The position numbers and the translations under genes are program-made. The notes beneath the pieces were generated by a model that saw only the letters and a program-made list of their open reading frames with translations, did no database searches and had not been told where the DNA came from. This document shows, in pieces, positions 33,844-42,807 of a stretch of 64,000 bases of DNA (within the stretch, counting starts at the first letter, position 1; the number at the start of each line of letters is the position of its first letter). Origin of the DNA: Haloterrigena sp. KLK7 (GTDB taxonomy: Archaea > Halobacteriota > Halobacteria > Halobacteriales > Natrialbaceae); contig NZ_CP149787.1 of assembly GCF_037914945.1 (NCBI RefSeq), positions 186,001 to 250,000 of the forward strand, in the 5' to 3' direction.

Positions 33844-35730
33844 ATGTCATACAGAGACATGATCGGTGACTCGGAGTGGTATCGGCGGGGGGTCATGCAG
33901 GCGGCCGGAGCAGCCACGGTACTCGGGCTCCAAACCGGCGTCGCCGGCGCACAGGAAAGCGAAACCGGCTCAAGTCAGGACGCACCAAACGCAACGGACC
34001 GCATCTCCGGGGCCGAACGGCTGTCGGTGCGAGACTTTCACAAACCGAACTACGAAATCACCCACACGCATCGTCGGAAGGAGGCGATTGAAACCCTTCT
34101 GAAGGACCCAGAGGCCAATAGTGTTGCCCGAGAGTGGATTGCCCATTTCGTCGGGTACGAACCGCTCTCGAATCACCTCGACGCGATTAGCATTCAGGGA
34201 CCGACGGATTACACCGTCGAAGGCGGACTCGACCAGGGTGGCTGGGAGATCACAGCGCGGAATCGACAGACGGTATTCGGCCTCGTCGACCGGCAGCACA
34301 ACGAGCTAGTCGCATTCAACATCTCCGACCCGATGGACGTGCCCTGGCAGGAGGAGTATTCACAAGAGGAGCTCCAGCGGGTACGGGTTATGCGCGAACA
34401 CCCGGATGTCCAAGCCTTCGTACAGAACAGAGACACGTGGCCGGTGTTCAAGGTCGCTGAGGAGATCTTCGCCTGGAAGGACAGACCGCATGGGGAAATT
34501 TCGTCGCTGATCTTCTACGGCGTCGGTGACGACGAGGTTTCGGTCGCGATTGGCTATCTCGACGTGACCGATCCGGAAAACCCCGAGTTGGTCGATCTGC
34601 ATTTCGTCGAGGACTTCGTCCGCTACCCGGTTCAGAAGATGGCCCGGCAGATCACACCGGCTGAGCAAACCGTCCTCGGGGAGGTGCCGGCCGTTCCGTT
34701 CGAGCAGCGCCCGCTCAAGACGGCCGAAAACGGGTTCCATCGCTACGATCTGATCCCGGAGCAATCGTTCGCGCAGGACAATTGGCAGATCGAGTGGGAA
34801 CCGCCCGAAACAATGGGGGTGACGTTCAACGGCCAGTACAACGGGACGCCCGTGTTCCGGACGATGAACGCGATGGCGACCCCAACGGGCTATAACTTAC
34901 CGCCGCGAGAGGGGCGCAACACGGTCGACTGGTTCTTCCCCGATCACGAACCCGTCTTCACCGGCCATCACCTGTACTGGGACATCCACAGTATCCCGTT
35001 CGGTGGGCCGGGCCAGCTCGGCAAGATCGACTATCCCGAACGCAGAGGGCATCCGTCCGGGTTCCAGTTCCGGACCCATTACCATACTGGGGCCCAGGGC
35101 CGAGGGAGTGTCGACTTCCACTCAGGCGCCCAGTTCGGTCCGTACAACTACAATATCTCCTACGAATTCTTCAGCGACGGCCGACTCGTCCCGATCTGGC
35201 GCCGCCATGGCCCGGGCCACGAAGTGGAGTCACTGCGAACCTATGGTGCGACGGAGAACTGGGACGGCGAAGAGAACGTGACAATGCAGTACCTCCATTA
35301 CACGGCCCTCGAGGTGACTCCCGGGACGACCGAGGGCGTTGAAACCCGCATCTTCGACGGCGACCAGTGGCTCACCCCTGACCAGGAGTTCTACCTCGAG
35401 GGCGAACCCGGCCAGAAGGTACGTTTCTCGAACCCCAACGGGAGCGAACAGATCGACGTCCCGATGGATCGGAGCCTGGAACTCGTCGTCGTCCCGGTCA
35501 ACGCCGACGAGATCGGGCCGGCGGACTCCCAGAAAACGCGGGTCAACGACTTAGAGACCGAACTCGAGTTCTACCATCCGGCACAGTACGTCGATGGAGA
35601 CGCGATCCAAAATCAACGCGTGATCGCCTGGCTCATCATGGAAGGGACCGTGGCTGAGGTCCCCCATCCGGCTGCTGTGAGCGGCTACGTCGCGCAGGCC
35701 GAACTACAGATTTCCGGCTATGAGGACTGA
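33844..35730 (+). CDS. Copper amine oxidase-like protein, Tat-exported
   Basis: A 628-residue protein. A Tat signal (YRRGVMQAAGAATVLGL, about residues 13-29) directs folded export. HKPNYEITHTHRRKEAIETL begins an N-terminal domain resembling the CuAO N-domains, and GPYNYNISYEFFSDGRLVPI (tyrosine 436) resembles the topaquinone segment NY-[DN]. Where amine oxidases have an HxH copper site some 50 residues later, only QYLHYTALEV is present, so one ligand seems replaced. Amine oxidation is therefore doubtful. Start is ATG 33844. Confidence 0.65.
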   Translation: MSYRDMIGDSEWYRRGVMQAAGAATVLGLQTGVAGAQESETGSSQDAPNATDRISGAERLSVRDFHKPNYEITHTHRRKEAIETLLKDPEANSVAREWIAHFVGYEPLSNHLDAISIQGPTDYTVEGGLDQGGWEITARNRQTVFGLVDRQHNELVAFNISDPMDVPWQEEYSQEELQRVRVMREHPDVQAFVQNRDTWPVFKVAEEIFAWKDRPHGEISSLIFYGVGDDEVSVAIGYLDVTDPENPELVDLHFVEDFVRYPVQKMARQITPAEQTVLGEVPAVPFEQRPLKTAENGFHRYDLIPEQSFAQDNWQIEWEPPETMGVTFNGQYNGTPVFRTMNAMATPTGYNLPPREGRNTVDWFFPDHEPVFTGHHLYWDIHSIPFGGPGQLGKIDYPERRGHPSGFQFRTHYHTGAQGRGSVDFHSGAQFGPYNYNISYEFFSDGRLVPIWRRHGPGHEVESLRTYGATENWDGEENVTMQYLHYTALEVTPGTTEGVETRIFDGDQWLTPDQEFYLEGEPGQKVRFSNPNGSEQIDVPMDRSLELVVVPVNADEIGPADSQKTRVNDLETELEFYHPAQYVDGDAIQNQRVIAWLIMEGTVAEVPHPAAVSGYVAQAELQISGYED

Positions 35731-35960
35731 ATAGGCCGCCACTCTCCGTTTTCTCGAGTGTGTCACTCAGTTCAAATCCGGTTGACTGCAATACCAAGGC
35801 GCCAGCTGAGAACGCCGCTGACCAGCACCGCCGTCTGCGAGTTGCGCGCGTCAGTTATCCCAAGTATCTGACCAATCACATAAAAGAGGGAGAGAACGCA
35901 CACGTGGGTCGCATTGCCGGTTTCAGTCACCACAGCAGTCACTTCTCTCAGACTCGGTTT

Positions 35961-36215
35961 TCAAATTTTGAGTTCATCTTCTGATACCGTCGTGTGATCG
36001 GGTGGGGGATGTCTCTGCACACAATCGATGAGATCACTCCGGAGAAGGTTCATTGCTTGCTTGTGGGCTTCTTTCCTCCGATGGAGGTGCGTGGGGCGGA
36101 CCGGCTGTGAGTCGTAGGCGTCAAATGCACCAGCACGAAGCGTCTCTTCCCGATCAAGATCTCTCCGTATTTCCACCAGCAATGCATGCAGATGGATGAG
36201 TTCTTGTTGGTCCAT
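35961..36215 (-). CDS. UPF0058 family protein
   Basis: An 84-residue helical protein, MDQQELIHLHALLVEIRRDL then FDAYDSQPVRPTHLHRRKEA and HKQAMNLLRSDLIDCV. The segments ELIxLH and the P-x-H-x-H-x-x-K/R-x-x-H motif are diagnostic of UPF0058, a haloarchaeal and archaeal small family of unknown function. The ATG at 36215 matches the family start; another at 36230 would add MVYGT. Both start codons lie inside an inverted repeat. Confidence 0.85.
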   Translation of the reverse strand: MDQQELIHLHALLVEIRRDLDREETLRAGAFDAYDSQPVRPTHLHRRKEAHKQAMNLLRSDLIDCVQRHPPPDHTTVSEDELKI

Positions 36216-36232
36216 GGTACCATATACCATGG
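36212..36232 (-). promoter_or_regulatory. Inverted repeat over the UPF0058 start codon
   Basis: CCATGGTA-CCATA-TACCATGG is a perfect 8-bp inverted repeat with a 5-bp spacer. Each arm contains a CAT that reads as ATG on the leftward strand, so both candidate start codons of the UPF0058 gene sit in the stem. It could be an operator or a start-occluding RNA hairpin. Confidence 0.45.
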
Positions 36233-36300
36233 CAGATCGTCTTAGCGCTTTTTGAGCCTACCGCTAGATGTGATGATCTGGGACACAAGTACCGCTATGA

Positions 36301-36682
36301 TTTTAATTGGTACTAACTTTTGGTTCATTTTATGAGATTATATTCTATTCTCTGGCCTGTACTGAACGGGAACTATCTCTGTAGACTAATCAGACTTGTA
36401 TTTCATCAATATGGAGCTTTTCGAGTGAACGACCAGTTTTCGCCGCTCCACACGGCTCCAATGAGCAGGACAGCCGCTCTGATCTCTGCACTCGCAGAGA
36501 AAGCGGAATCCGAGCCACTTGCAAAATAAATATACTGCCTCTCGGAAGCTACTCGTTCCTGGGTGAGCGATTCACTAGTCGTAATCTCGACTCGAGCACC
36601 GTCGGCTGCACTAGTAGTCCCCCACACTAACCCTGGTAGCAGGCGGTGTCCCGCGTTCGTTATAGAAAGTGCGAGGCGAAAA
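36301..36682. other. Intergenic region, no gene seen
   Basis: AT-rich at left (36290-36410) and without an acidic frame. It may include target sequence for the TnpB element that begins near 36683. Confidence 0.35.
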
Positions 36683-38045
36683 CCCACGGCTTTAGCCGTG
36701 GGATGAAGCCGACAACGGGGTATCAAACCACGCTATGGTGGCAGGCCGACTCCCCCACACTTAAGAAATACCACCACTACATATAAGATATGGAAGTGCG
36801 GCGTACTGTCCCCGTTGCGCTCGACGTGGACAGCGATGACACCGCACTCCTCGAAGACACCGTCGATACCTTCCTCTGGTCGGCACAATACGTCGTTGAT
36901 CACGCCTTCAACGGCGAGTACGTTACCACCAGCAAAACCACGCTCGACGACGAAACCTACGACGACGTTCGAGAAGCCACGGACGGCTTCAACGGTGGCC
37001 TCGTCCAAGCCGCTCGGAACAAGGCCGCCGAAGCCTGTAAGAGCGTCGTCTCCCGCTGGAAGAACGGGAAGAAAGCCAGCAAGCCACGGTTCACCAGTCC
37101 GCACGTCGTCTACGACAAGCGTACGGCGACGTTCCACGACGACTACGTGACCCTCGCAACCACAGACGGTCGCATCGAAGCCGACTACATCCTGCCCGAC
37201 AAGGACAGTGATACACCGCACTCGGCGTACCTGTTTTCAGACGACTCTGAGGTTACGGGTGCGGAACTCCACTCCCGTGACGGCAACTGGGTGCTTCACG
37301 TCCACTGCAAGATGGAGGTGGAGTCTGACACGTCGGCACAGCCAACCACTGAGAACGGAACGGTTCTCGGGGTTGACCTCGGCGTGAACACCCTCGCCGT
37401 CACCAGTACGGGGACGTTCTGGACAGGCGACGAATTCGACCACTGGTGGCGCGAATACGAGTACCGCCGTGGCTCGCTCCAGCAATGCGGGACGCGCTGG
37501 GCACACGAGAACATCCAATCCGTCGGACGGAAAGAAGAAGGACGGTTCAGCCTGATGCTGCATCGCATCAGCAACGAGTTGGTCGCCGAAGCCCGCGAGA
37601 ACGGCTGTTCGGTCATCGCGTTCGAGGACTTGACCGGCATCCGCGATCGACCTGACGCCTCGTGGGGGCACAAATGGGCGTTCGACCGCCTGTACGAGTA
37701 CGTCGAATACAAGGCCGAGGAGTACGGCATCGACGTGGAGCAGGTTGACCCGGAGAACACATCACGGCGTTGCTCGCACTGCGGGTTCACCCACCCTGAC
37801 AATCGTGACGGTGAGACGTTCGAGTGCCTGAAGTGTGGATACGAGAATCACGCGGACTATAACGCCGCGAAGAACATCGGCTTGCGGTATCTCCGTCGCA
37901 ACCAAACTGGCGGTGACGGAGGCGCACCCTTGGGCGTGCGCTTGAACAGCGGGACGGTGAACGTGAACGGCGGCTATTCTCCTGCCTCAGCGGAGGCCAG
38001 AACGGGAGTCCACGCTGAATCCCACCGCTGAAGCGGTGGGTAGCT
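36683..38045 (+). mobile_element. IS1341-type TnpB element (IS200/IS605 group, no TnpA)
   Basis: The element is bounded by hairpins typical of single-strand-transposing IS200/IS605 relatives. Left: 36683-36702, CCCACGGC-TTTA-GCCGTGGG. Right: 38021-38040, CCCACCGC-TGAA-GCGGTGGG followed by TAGCTCAAG. It contains tnpB only, so mobility would need a TnpA in trans. The 3' end of tnpB and right end are where the guide (omega/re) RNA is expected. Exact cleavage sites are not determined. Confidence 0.8.
36790..38031 (+). CDS. tnpB: TnpB family RNA-guided endonuclease
   Basis: A 413-residue TnpB/OrfB. The RuvC-like catalytic triad is complete: D196 in GVDLGVN, E279 in IAFEDLTG and D356 in [10 protein letters not shown]. 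The zinc finger C328/C331/C346/C349 (CSHCGF and CLKCGY) is intact. TnpB proteins cut DNA using a guide RNA from the element's 3' end, helping the element persist. Its TGA stop (38029-38031) lies in the loop of the right-end hairpin. Length and motifs indicate a functional copy. Confidence 0.93.
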   Translation: MEVRRTVPVALDVDSDDTALLEDTVDTFLWSAQYVVDHAFNGEYVTTSKTTLDDETYDDVREATDGFNGGLVQAARNKAAEACKSVVSRWKNGKKASKPRFTSPHVVYDKRTATFHDDYVTLATTDGRIEADYILPDKDSDTPHSAYLFSDDSEVTGAELHSRDGNWVLHVHCKMEVESDTSAQPTTENGTVLGVDLGVNTLAVTSTGTFWTGDEFDHWWREYEYRRGSLQQCGTRWAHENIQSVGRKEEGRFSLMLHRISNELVAEARENGCSVIAFEDLTGIRDRPDASWGHKWAFDRLYEYVEYKAEEYGIDVEQVDPENTSRRCSHCGFTHPDNRDGETFECLKCGYENHADYNAAKNIGLRYLRRNQTGGDGGAPLGVRLNSGTVNVNGGYSPASAEARTGVHAESHR

Positions 38046-38275
38046 CAAGCTGCTTGCTCGAGTGAGTGGGCTGTGTCCGATTGAACCCAGGCACCTGGAT
38101 TTTGCTGGTCGTAGACAAACGTCTCGTCCTCGGCGAGACTGAGCGCCGCATATCGGTCGGAGACTGCAGGTAACTTTTCGCGTTGCGACTGGTTGCTTGC
38201 CCGCTGCGTTCTAGATCGCTCGTCAGGAGTCTGTTCTAGTTCCGTCTGCTTCGAAGACGTCTCATGCGGTTCCAT
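38045..38275 (-). CDS. DUF7331-like haloarchaeal protein
   Basis: A 76-residue protein. The C-terminal half, KLPAVSDRYAALSLAEDETF and VYDQQNPGAWVQSDTAHSLE, matches the haloarchaeal DUF7331 pattern (YAxLxLxxxxxVxYDxxxPxAWVQSD). The N-terminus is a charged linker. Its stop codon (38045-38047) overlaps the TCAAG just outside the TnpB right-end hairpin, so the element inserted at or inside the gene's 3' end and may have shortened it slightly. Confidence 0.65.
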   Translation of the reverse strand: MEPHETSSKQTELEQTPDERSRTQRASNQSQREKLPAVSDRYAALSLAEDETFVYDQQNPGAWVQSDTAHSLEQAA

Positions 38276-38739
38276 CTGTCTTTGCGGTGTGTGCCACCGG
38301 TGTGTGTCACTGACTACCGTGTGGTGTTAAGTCTTCCCTTCATCTGAGCCTAGTTGTATTAGGTAATACTAGTGGGCGACTCTGACGGAGGAACTACGGG
38401 AGAGGTGAACGACACGAGACATCCAACTGAAGAGCGGCTGCCCTCTCCCAGGCACGTCTATTCTCCATCCAGTCCTACTCCTCCGGGAACGCAGTTCCAG
38501 TAGTAGCCGTACCCGTTGTTCGAGAGGCTGATACGATACCAGATGTCTGTCGTAGCGGCGGACTGCGACCAGTGGATTGGTTGCGGACGAACAGGCCCAT
38601 GCCTTTCGTGGTACCACTGGCGTCTGTCAACTGAGCATCCGCGAGTCCGTTTACGATGCTGGTAGAGACACCGCTCTCTGCCGGGAGATTGGAGAGGAAC
38701 TACTCCCTGAACGATGCGAGTGAAATCACCGATGCCTTC
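38276..38739. other. Intergenic region of about 460 bp, no convincing gene
   Basis: Contains an AT-rich tract (38330-38370) that may be the promoter of the leftward DUF7331-like gene. No frame elsewhere has clear coding character. It ends at the right copy of the 155-bp direct repeat. Confidence 0.35.
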
Positions 38740-38894
38740 TTTGGATAGATTTCAGAGGATTTTCAAATTCCATTGGAACAACGAACCGTGATAGTGGCCG
38801 TCCGGACTGATCAGCAACTACGTCTGTGGATAGACCGGTGAGCTTCTTGCCAGTTTTCACTAGTGTCCAGCGAGTCATGCTGAATACAGGGCGC
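38740..38894 (+). repeat. 155-bp direct repeat, right copy
   Basis: Second copy of 33284-33438, same orientation, with scattered substitutions but no large gaps. It sits just downstream of the stop of the leftward histidine kinase. Read leftwards its frame runs from MTRWTLVKTGKKLTGL through VVADQSGRPLSRFVV. Confidence 0.75.
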
Positions 38895-38951
38895 GAATGT
38901 AGCACGAGATCCGGCTTGATTTGGAAGTGGTACTCACTCAGTACAGTGCGC

Positions 38952-40523
38952 TCAGTTATCAGACTCGTCTGCTACCGGCAGCGTAAAAGCAAACGTTGTT
39001 CCATCGCGAGGGTCGGACTCGACCCAGATGTCGCCGCCGTGGCGCTCGATGATGCGCTCACACAGCGCCAGCCCAATTCCCGTCCCCGCGCCTTCCTCTT
39101 GCGTGTGGAGGCTCTGGAACACCTTGAAGACACGGTCGGCGTCCGCAGGATCGATACCGACACCCTCATCGCGAACCGAGATCGTCCACTCGTCACCCGC
39201 TTGCTCGGCTGAGACGTGCACTCGTGGTGGCTCGTCGCCACTGTACTCGATAGCGTTGTCGAGCAGGTTTTGGAACACTTCCCGGAGTTGGTCGGCGTCG
39301 CCTTTGACGCGAGGAAGTGTCTCCGTGACGATCTCCGCATCCGTCTCCTCGATTTTTAACTGGAGGTCCTCGCGAACGTTTTCGAGAACGGTGTTCAACT
39401 CGACCGGCTCTAAGGGGTCCCCACGCGTTTCGACCCGCGAATACTCGAGTAATCCATCGATCATGTCGTGCATCCGGTCGGCACCATCGACCGCAAACTC
39501 GATGAACTCCCGGCCGTCCTCGTCGAGCTCGTCGGTATACCGCGACTCCAACAACTGGAGGTAACTCGTCACCATCCGCAGGGGCTCTTGGAGGTCATGC
39601 GAGGCGGCGTAGGCGAACTGCTCCAAGCGTTCATTGGACTCCTCGAGTTCCTGCTTATACACCTTGTGCTCGAGTTCATTGCTCACCCAGTTGCTGAGCA
39701 GACCAATGAACGAGACTTCCCAATCGGAGAACGCCTCGGTCCGCGCCTCCATCCCGTAGAAGCAGAACGTCCCGTACACTTCTCCATGGACGATGACCGG
39801 GGTCCCGAGATAACAGGCGATACCCCATTCGGGGTCGACCAGTTCCGGTGCCTCGGACTTTACGTCCTGTAGGACGAGCGTCTCCGCAGTCTCGACGACG
39901 CGTGAGCAGTTGGGCAGGGTCTCCAGCGGCGTCGTGTCACCCGGTTCGGGGTCCACAGCTTCCGGCGCGGCCACGTGTTCAAAGATGTATTCACCAGCAT
40001 CTTCATTGACACGTGAGAGGGTCGCAAACTTGGTTCCGACTGTCGTCCGGACTACTTCAAGGAGCGAATCTATCTGCTGGGAGAACGGCTGGTCTGTGGC
40101 TGCCATTACCTCATTGGCACGTCGGAGAGCTTGCTCCCGTTTCTCGATTTCTTGCTGACGGTCATCCGGGTCAGTGATGTCGCGTACGTACACTGAAAGT
40201 CCGGTTTCAGAGGGATAGGCATGGATTTCGAACCAACCGTCCTGTGGCGGATAGTGCGTCTCAAATGTGACAGCTTCTTGGGTCTCCATCGCACGTTCAT
40301 GCTCCCACTGGAACGGCGAGTCGGTCAACATGGGAAACTCCTTCCAGATAACTTCCTCACGGAGCTCCGCTTGGTCCCGCTGGAACAGGGTTTCAGCTTG
40401 GTCGTTACAATACGTGAACCGCCAGTCTTCGTCAAGCGCGAAGACAGCGTCGGTTACGCGCTCCAAGACCTCTTCTGGAGAACTGTGATCGGGGGGTTCA
40501 CTCGGCATCTCCGGGTCCGTCAT
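38952..40523 (-). CDS. PAS-GAF sensor histidine kinase
   Basis: A 523-residue soluble kinase. A PAS domain (about 20-120, VTDAVFALDEDWRFTYCNDQ) is followed by a GAF domain (about 135-285), a HisKA dimerisation domain with phospho-acceptor H309 (FAYAASHDLQEPLRMV) and a HATPase domain with N box (QNLLDNAIEY), DEGVGI and GTGIGLALC. No membrane helix, so it senses a cytoplasmic signal through PAS/GAF cofactors. No response regulator is adjacent, but the orphan receivers at 768 and 49171 are possible partners. ATG 40523 is preferred to the GTG at 40532. Confidence 0.92.
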   Translation of the reverse strand: MTDPEMPSEPPDHSSPEEVLERVTDAVFALDEDWRFTYCNDQAETLFQRDQAELREEVIWKEFPMLTDSPFQWEHERAMETQEAVTFETHYPPQDGWFEIHAYPSETGLSVYVRDITDPDDRQQEIEKREQALRRANEVMAATDQPFSQQIDSLLEVVRTTVGTKFATLSRVNEDAGEYIFEHVAAPEAVDPEPGDTTPLETLPNCSRVVETAETLVLQDVKSEAPELVDPEWGIACYLGTPVIVHGEVYGTFCFYGMEARTEAFSDWEVSFIGLLSNWVSNELEHKVYKQELEESNERLEQFAYAASHDLQEPLRMVTSYLQLLESRYTDELDEDGREFIEFAVDGADRMHDMIDGLLEYSRVETRGDPLEPVELNTVLENVREDLQLKIEETDAEIVTETLPRVKGDADQLREVFQNLLDNAIEYSGDEPPRVHVSAEQAGDEWTISVRDEGVGIDPADADRVFKVFQSLHTQEEGAGTGIGLALCERIIERHGGDIWVESDPRDGTTFAFTLPVADESDN

Positions 40524-40970
40524 TAGATGCACTCAGTGCTTTGAGAGACATGGGCATTACGCAAGATCTAGTGAGCGGATGGTTCACCGGTTTCGGCGTG
40601 AAACAAACGAAGCCGTCGTGCTGCATACATTCTCTGTATTCAGCACGCCGTTTCTGGCAGCCAGCAGAGCGGTAGCTACCCGCTCTGGTACCGCCTTCGT
40701 CTCTCCTTCCCGCGGGGCACGGTCGGCTGGTTCCCACCCTGGCGTGGGCAGTGATGACGTCTGCGCCGGTTAGCGATACGGACAGCAGTCACGACAGGCG
40801 TGTCGTCGCGAGCCACCCTGCACGCGAGACGGCCGCCAGCATCACGTCTGAGACGGTGCTCCAGGACGTGCCCCTGCCGACCGTCTAGGCGTGATCGCCG
40901 CGCCGAGACTGTGTCGGGGCGACCGGCGGTGTCCCCCACCGCGACCGACGCGACCCGAATCCAGGCGACA
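40524..40970. other. Intergenic region upstream of orc1/cdc6
   Basis: About 450 bp between the divergently oriented kinase and the initiator gene. In haloarchaeal replicons origins usually lie next to orc1/cdc6, so this and the region after 42234 are the natural places for an origin. I see no strong AT-rich unwinding tract here. No gene is visible. Confidence 0.4.
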
Positions 40971-40986
40971 CGTTCATTGCTGGCAC
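40971..40986 (+). promoter_or_regulatory. CGTTCnTTGCTGGCAC motif upstream of orc1
   Basis: CGTTCATTGCTGGCAC lies 28 bp before the start codon of orc1/cdc6. The same motif with one base changed precedes the Orc1 pseudogene (26831-26846) and occurs after the intact gene (42272-42287), all in the same orientation. It could be an origin-recognition box or a promoter element of this paralogue group. Confidence 0.45.
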
Positions 40987-41013
40987 GTGAGTATCATGGA
41001 CAATCGTGATCGC

Positions 41014-42234
41014 ATGAGCAAGTATGACGACCTCTTCGACGCAACGGCGCCCGCCGACAGCGTCTTCGCGGACAAAGGGGCACTGGATCCACTCGCCGAA
41101 CCGGAGGAAATCTACGCGCGCACCGGTCAGGAACGCGAGCTCGCGACGATTCTCAACGGCGTCCATGACGGCTATCTGCCGCCGACGGTCTCCGTGTATG
41201 GCCCACCGGGGACGGGCAAGACGCTGACGACCTGCCGCGTCTGCCGGGCGTTCGCCGCCCGCCATGACGAGGTTGCCGTGGAGTACGTCAACCTCAAGGA
41301 GTGTCGGACGCTCTTTAGCGCGGCCAACGAGATCCTCGCTGAACTCACCGGCGAGCGCAAGAAGGCCTACGCCGGCCTCGATGGCGTGTTCGCCGCCATC
41401 TGGGAGGCGCTCGCGGCCTATCCGGCGTGGACCGTGTTGCTGTTGGACGAAATCGACCACGTCCGCCACGACACGAACTACGACCCCAGCGACTTTTTCT
41501 ACCGGCTGTTGCGCGGCGAGGGGAAACTCGCCCGCGACATCCAGTTGTCGGTCTGGCTGCTGAGCAACGAGCTCCTCGAGGTCGATCTCCGCCTCGATAG
41601 CCGCGTCGAGAGCGCGATGAGCGACGAGGCCGTCTTCTTCCCGCCCTATGGCAGCGAGGAGTTGACCGCGGTCCTCGCGCCCCGGTTGGAGCGGGCGTTT
41701 CGCAATGCGGCCATCCCCGCCGCTGTCCGTGACTACGGCGTCCGCGAGGCCGCCCGGCGCTGGGGTGACGCCCGGAAGGCGCTGACGCTCTTTCGCCAGG
41801 CCGGTGAGACGGCCATCGAGCGCGAGCGCGACCAGGTGACCGAGGCCTGTATCGACGCGAATCTCGAGACGACCGAGCGCGAGGCGACCATCGACAAGCT
41901 GCTCGACCTGCCGATCAATCACTTTGTGGTGTTGATGGGCGTGACGTGCTGGTCCCGCGGCTCCGAGATCGAACAGCCGGTGACGACGAACGAGATCCAG
42001 ACGTTCCTGCACAACGATGAAACTCCCGCCGAACTGCGTCTTGGGGAGCGAACCATCCGTGACGTCGTCACCGATCTCGAGACGATGGGCCTCGTCGACA
42101 CCTGGATCGACGCCCGCGGGGATGGGGGCCGAGTCAAACAGATCGAGACGACCTTCGATCCGCAGTGGGTCCGCGACGCGGTCAAGCCGTACGGAGCGGA
42201 CGCGACGTATCTCGGGACCGTGCTCGAGGAGTAA
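41014..42234 (+). CDS. Orc1/Cdc6 replication initiator
   Basis: A 406-residue AAA+ initiator with Walker A GPPGTGKT (residues 63-70), Walker B LLLDEIDHV (about 142-150), a sensor/arginine region near WLLSNELLEVDLRLDSRVES and a C-terminal winged helix (about 300-400, NHFVVLMGVTCWSRGSEIEQ onward). Orc1/Cdc6 proteins bind origin-recognition boxes and load the MCM helicase. The ATG at 41014 is chosen, because the upstream ATG at 40996 is GGG in the 26.9-kb paralogue. The only intact copy in the window; probably from a plasmid-type or secondary origin. Confidence 0.92.
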   Translation: MSKYDDLFDATAPADSVFADKGALDPLAEPEEIYARTGQERELATILNGVHDGYLPPTVSVYGPPGTGKTLTTCRVCRAFAARHDEVAVEYVNLKECRTLFSAANEILAELTGERKKAYAGLDGVFAAIWEALAAYPAWTVLLLDEIDHVRHDTNYDPSDFFYRLLRGEGKLARDIQLSVWLLSNELLEVDLRLDSRVESAMSDEAVFFPPYGSEELTAVLAPRLERAFRNAAIPAAVRDYGVREAARRWGDARKALTLFRQAGETAIERERDQVTEACIDANLETTEREATIDKLLDLPINHFVVLMGVTCWSRGSEIEQPVTTNEIQTFLHNDETPAELRLGERTIRDVVTDLETMGLVDTWIDARGDGGRVKQIETTFDPQWVRDAVKPYGADATYLGTVLEE

Positions 42235-42807
42235 TGCAGGGCTGCTCCCCCCGAGATCCGGGCGGGCGTTCCGTTCGTTGCTGGCACACCATTCCCACGG
42301 CCGACTGCAATCGCCTGCGCACGGCCGACGGCCGCTGTGCCGACGCCGCCCGCCCGCCAGCGTCGCCGTGCCGGCGGCGCTCCACGCCCGCGAGCCAGGC
42401 GAGCCCTGGCGCCGAGCTGCACGAGCACCGCCGCCGGCGCTCTGCCGTCGCCGGTCTCGGATCGCCGGCTCTGGGGCGGCTGCTGCACCGGCGGGTGCCC
42501 CTTCGGAGTAGCGCCCGGGCCCCCGGTGGCCCCGTCTGGCAGTTGAGCAGGTCACCGGCGAGCGCCTCGGTCAGCCCGGGGCCGTCACAAGCAGCGTCAG
42601 CCACCCCCAAGCGCTCCCCGAGCGCCAGCGCGGTCCCCGCGATGAACGCCTCCCGGGCCGCTGGTAACAGGCGGCGTGCAGTGCGGCGGTGCGGGCATGC
42701 GCGGCCGTCGTGTCGACAACGGGGAGCCACTCGAGACGCTGTGAAACGGGGGCACCCCATCCGCTGCAGGCGGTCGGATTTTCCGGCTCACGGCCGTTGG
42801 ATCAGCT
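42235..42807. other. Region downstream of orc1, possible origin side
   Basis: About 570 bp, GC-rich, without a credible gene; the long frames on both strands are arginine/proline-rich. It contains the third CGTTCnTTGCTGGCAC motif (42272-42287). No AT-rich unwinding element stands out, so an active origin here is not shown. Confidence 0.4.

Noticed and set aside
36320-36529. Rightward 69-codon frame before the TnpB element
   Set aside because: AT-rich DNA with a chance frame; no acidic bias, no motif and no promoter-like spacing.
41900-42234. Possible frameshift in the intact orc1/cdc6
   Set aside because: The frame is continuous to the C-terminal winged helix and its length agrees with functional haloarchaeal Orc1/Cdc6 proteins.
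40885-42555. Leftward 556-codon frame opposite orc1/cdc6
   Set aside because: Antisense of an AAA+ gene with intact Walker motifs; the long frame follows from GC bias at third positions.
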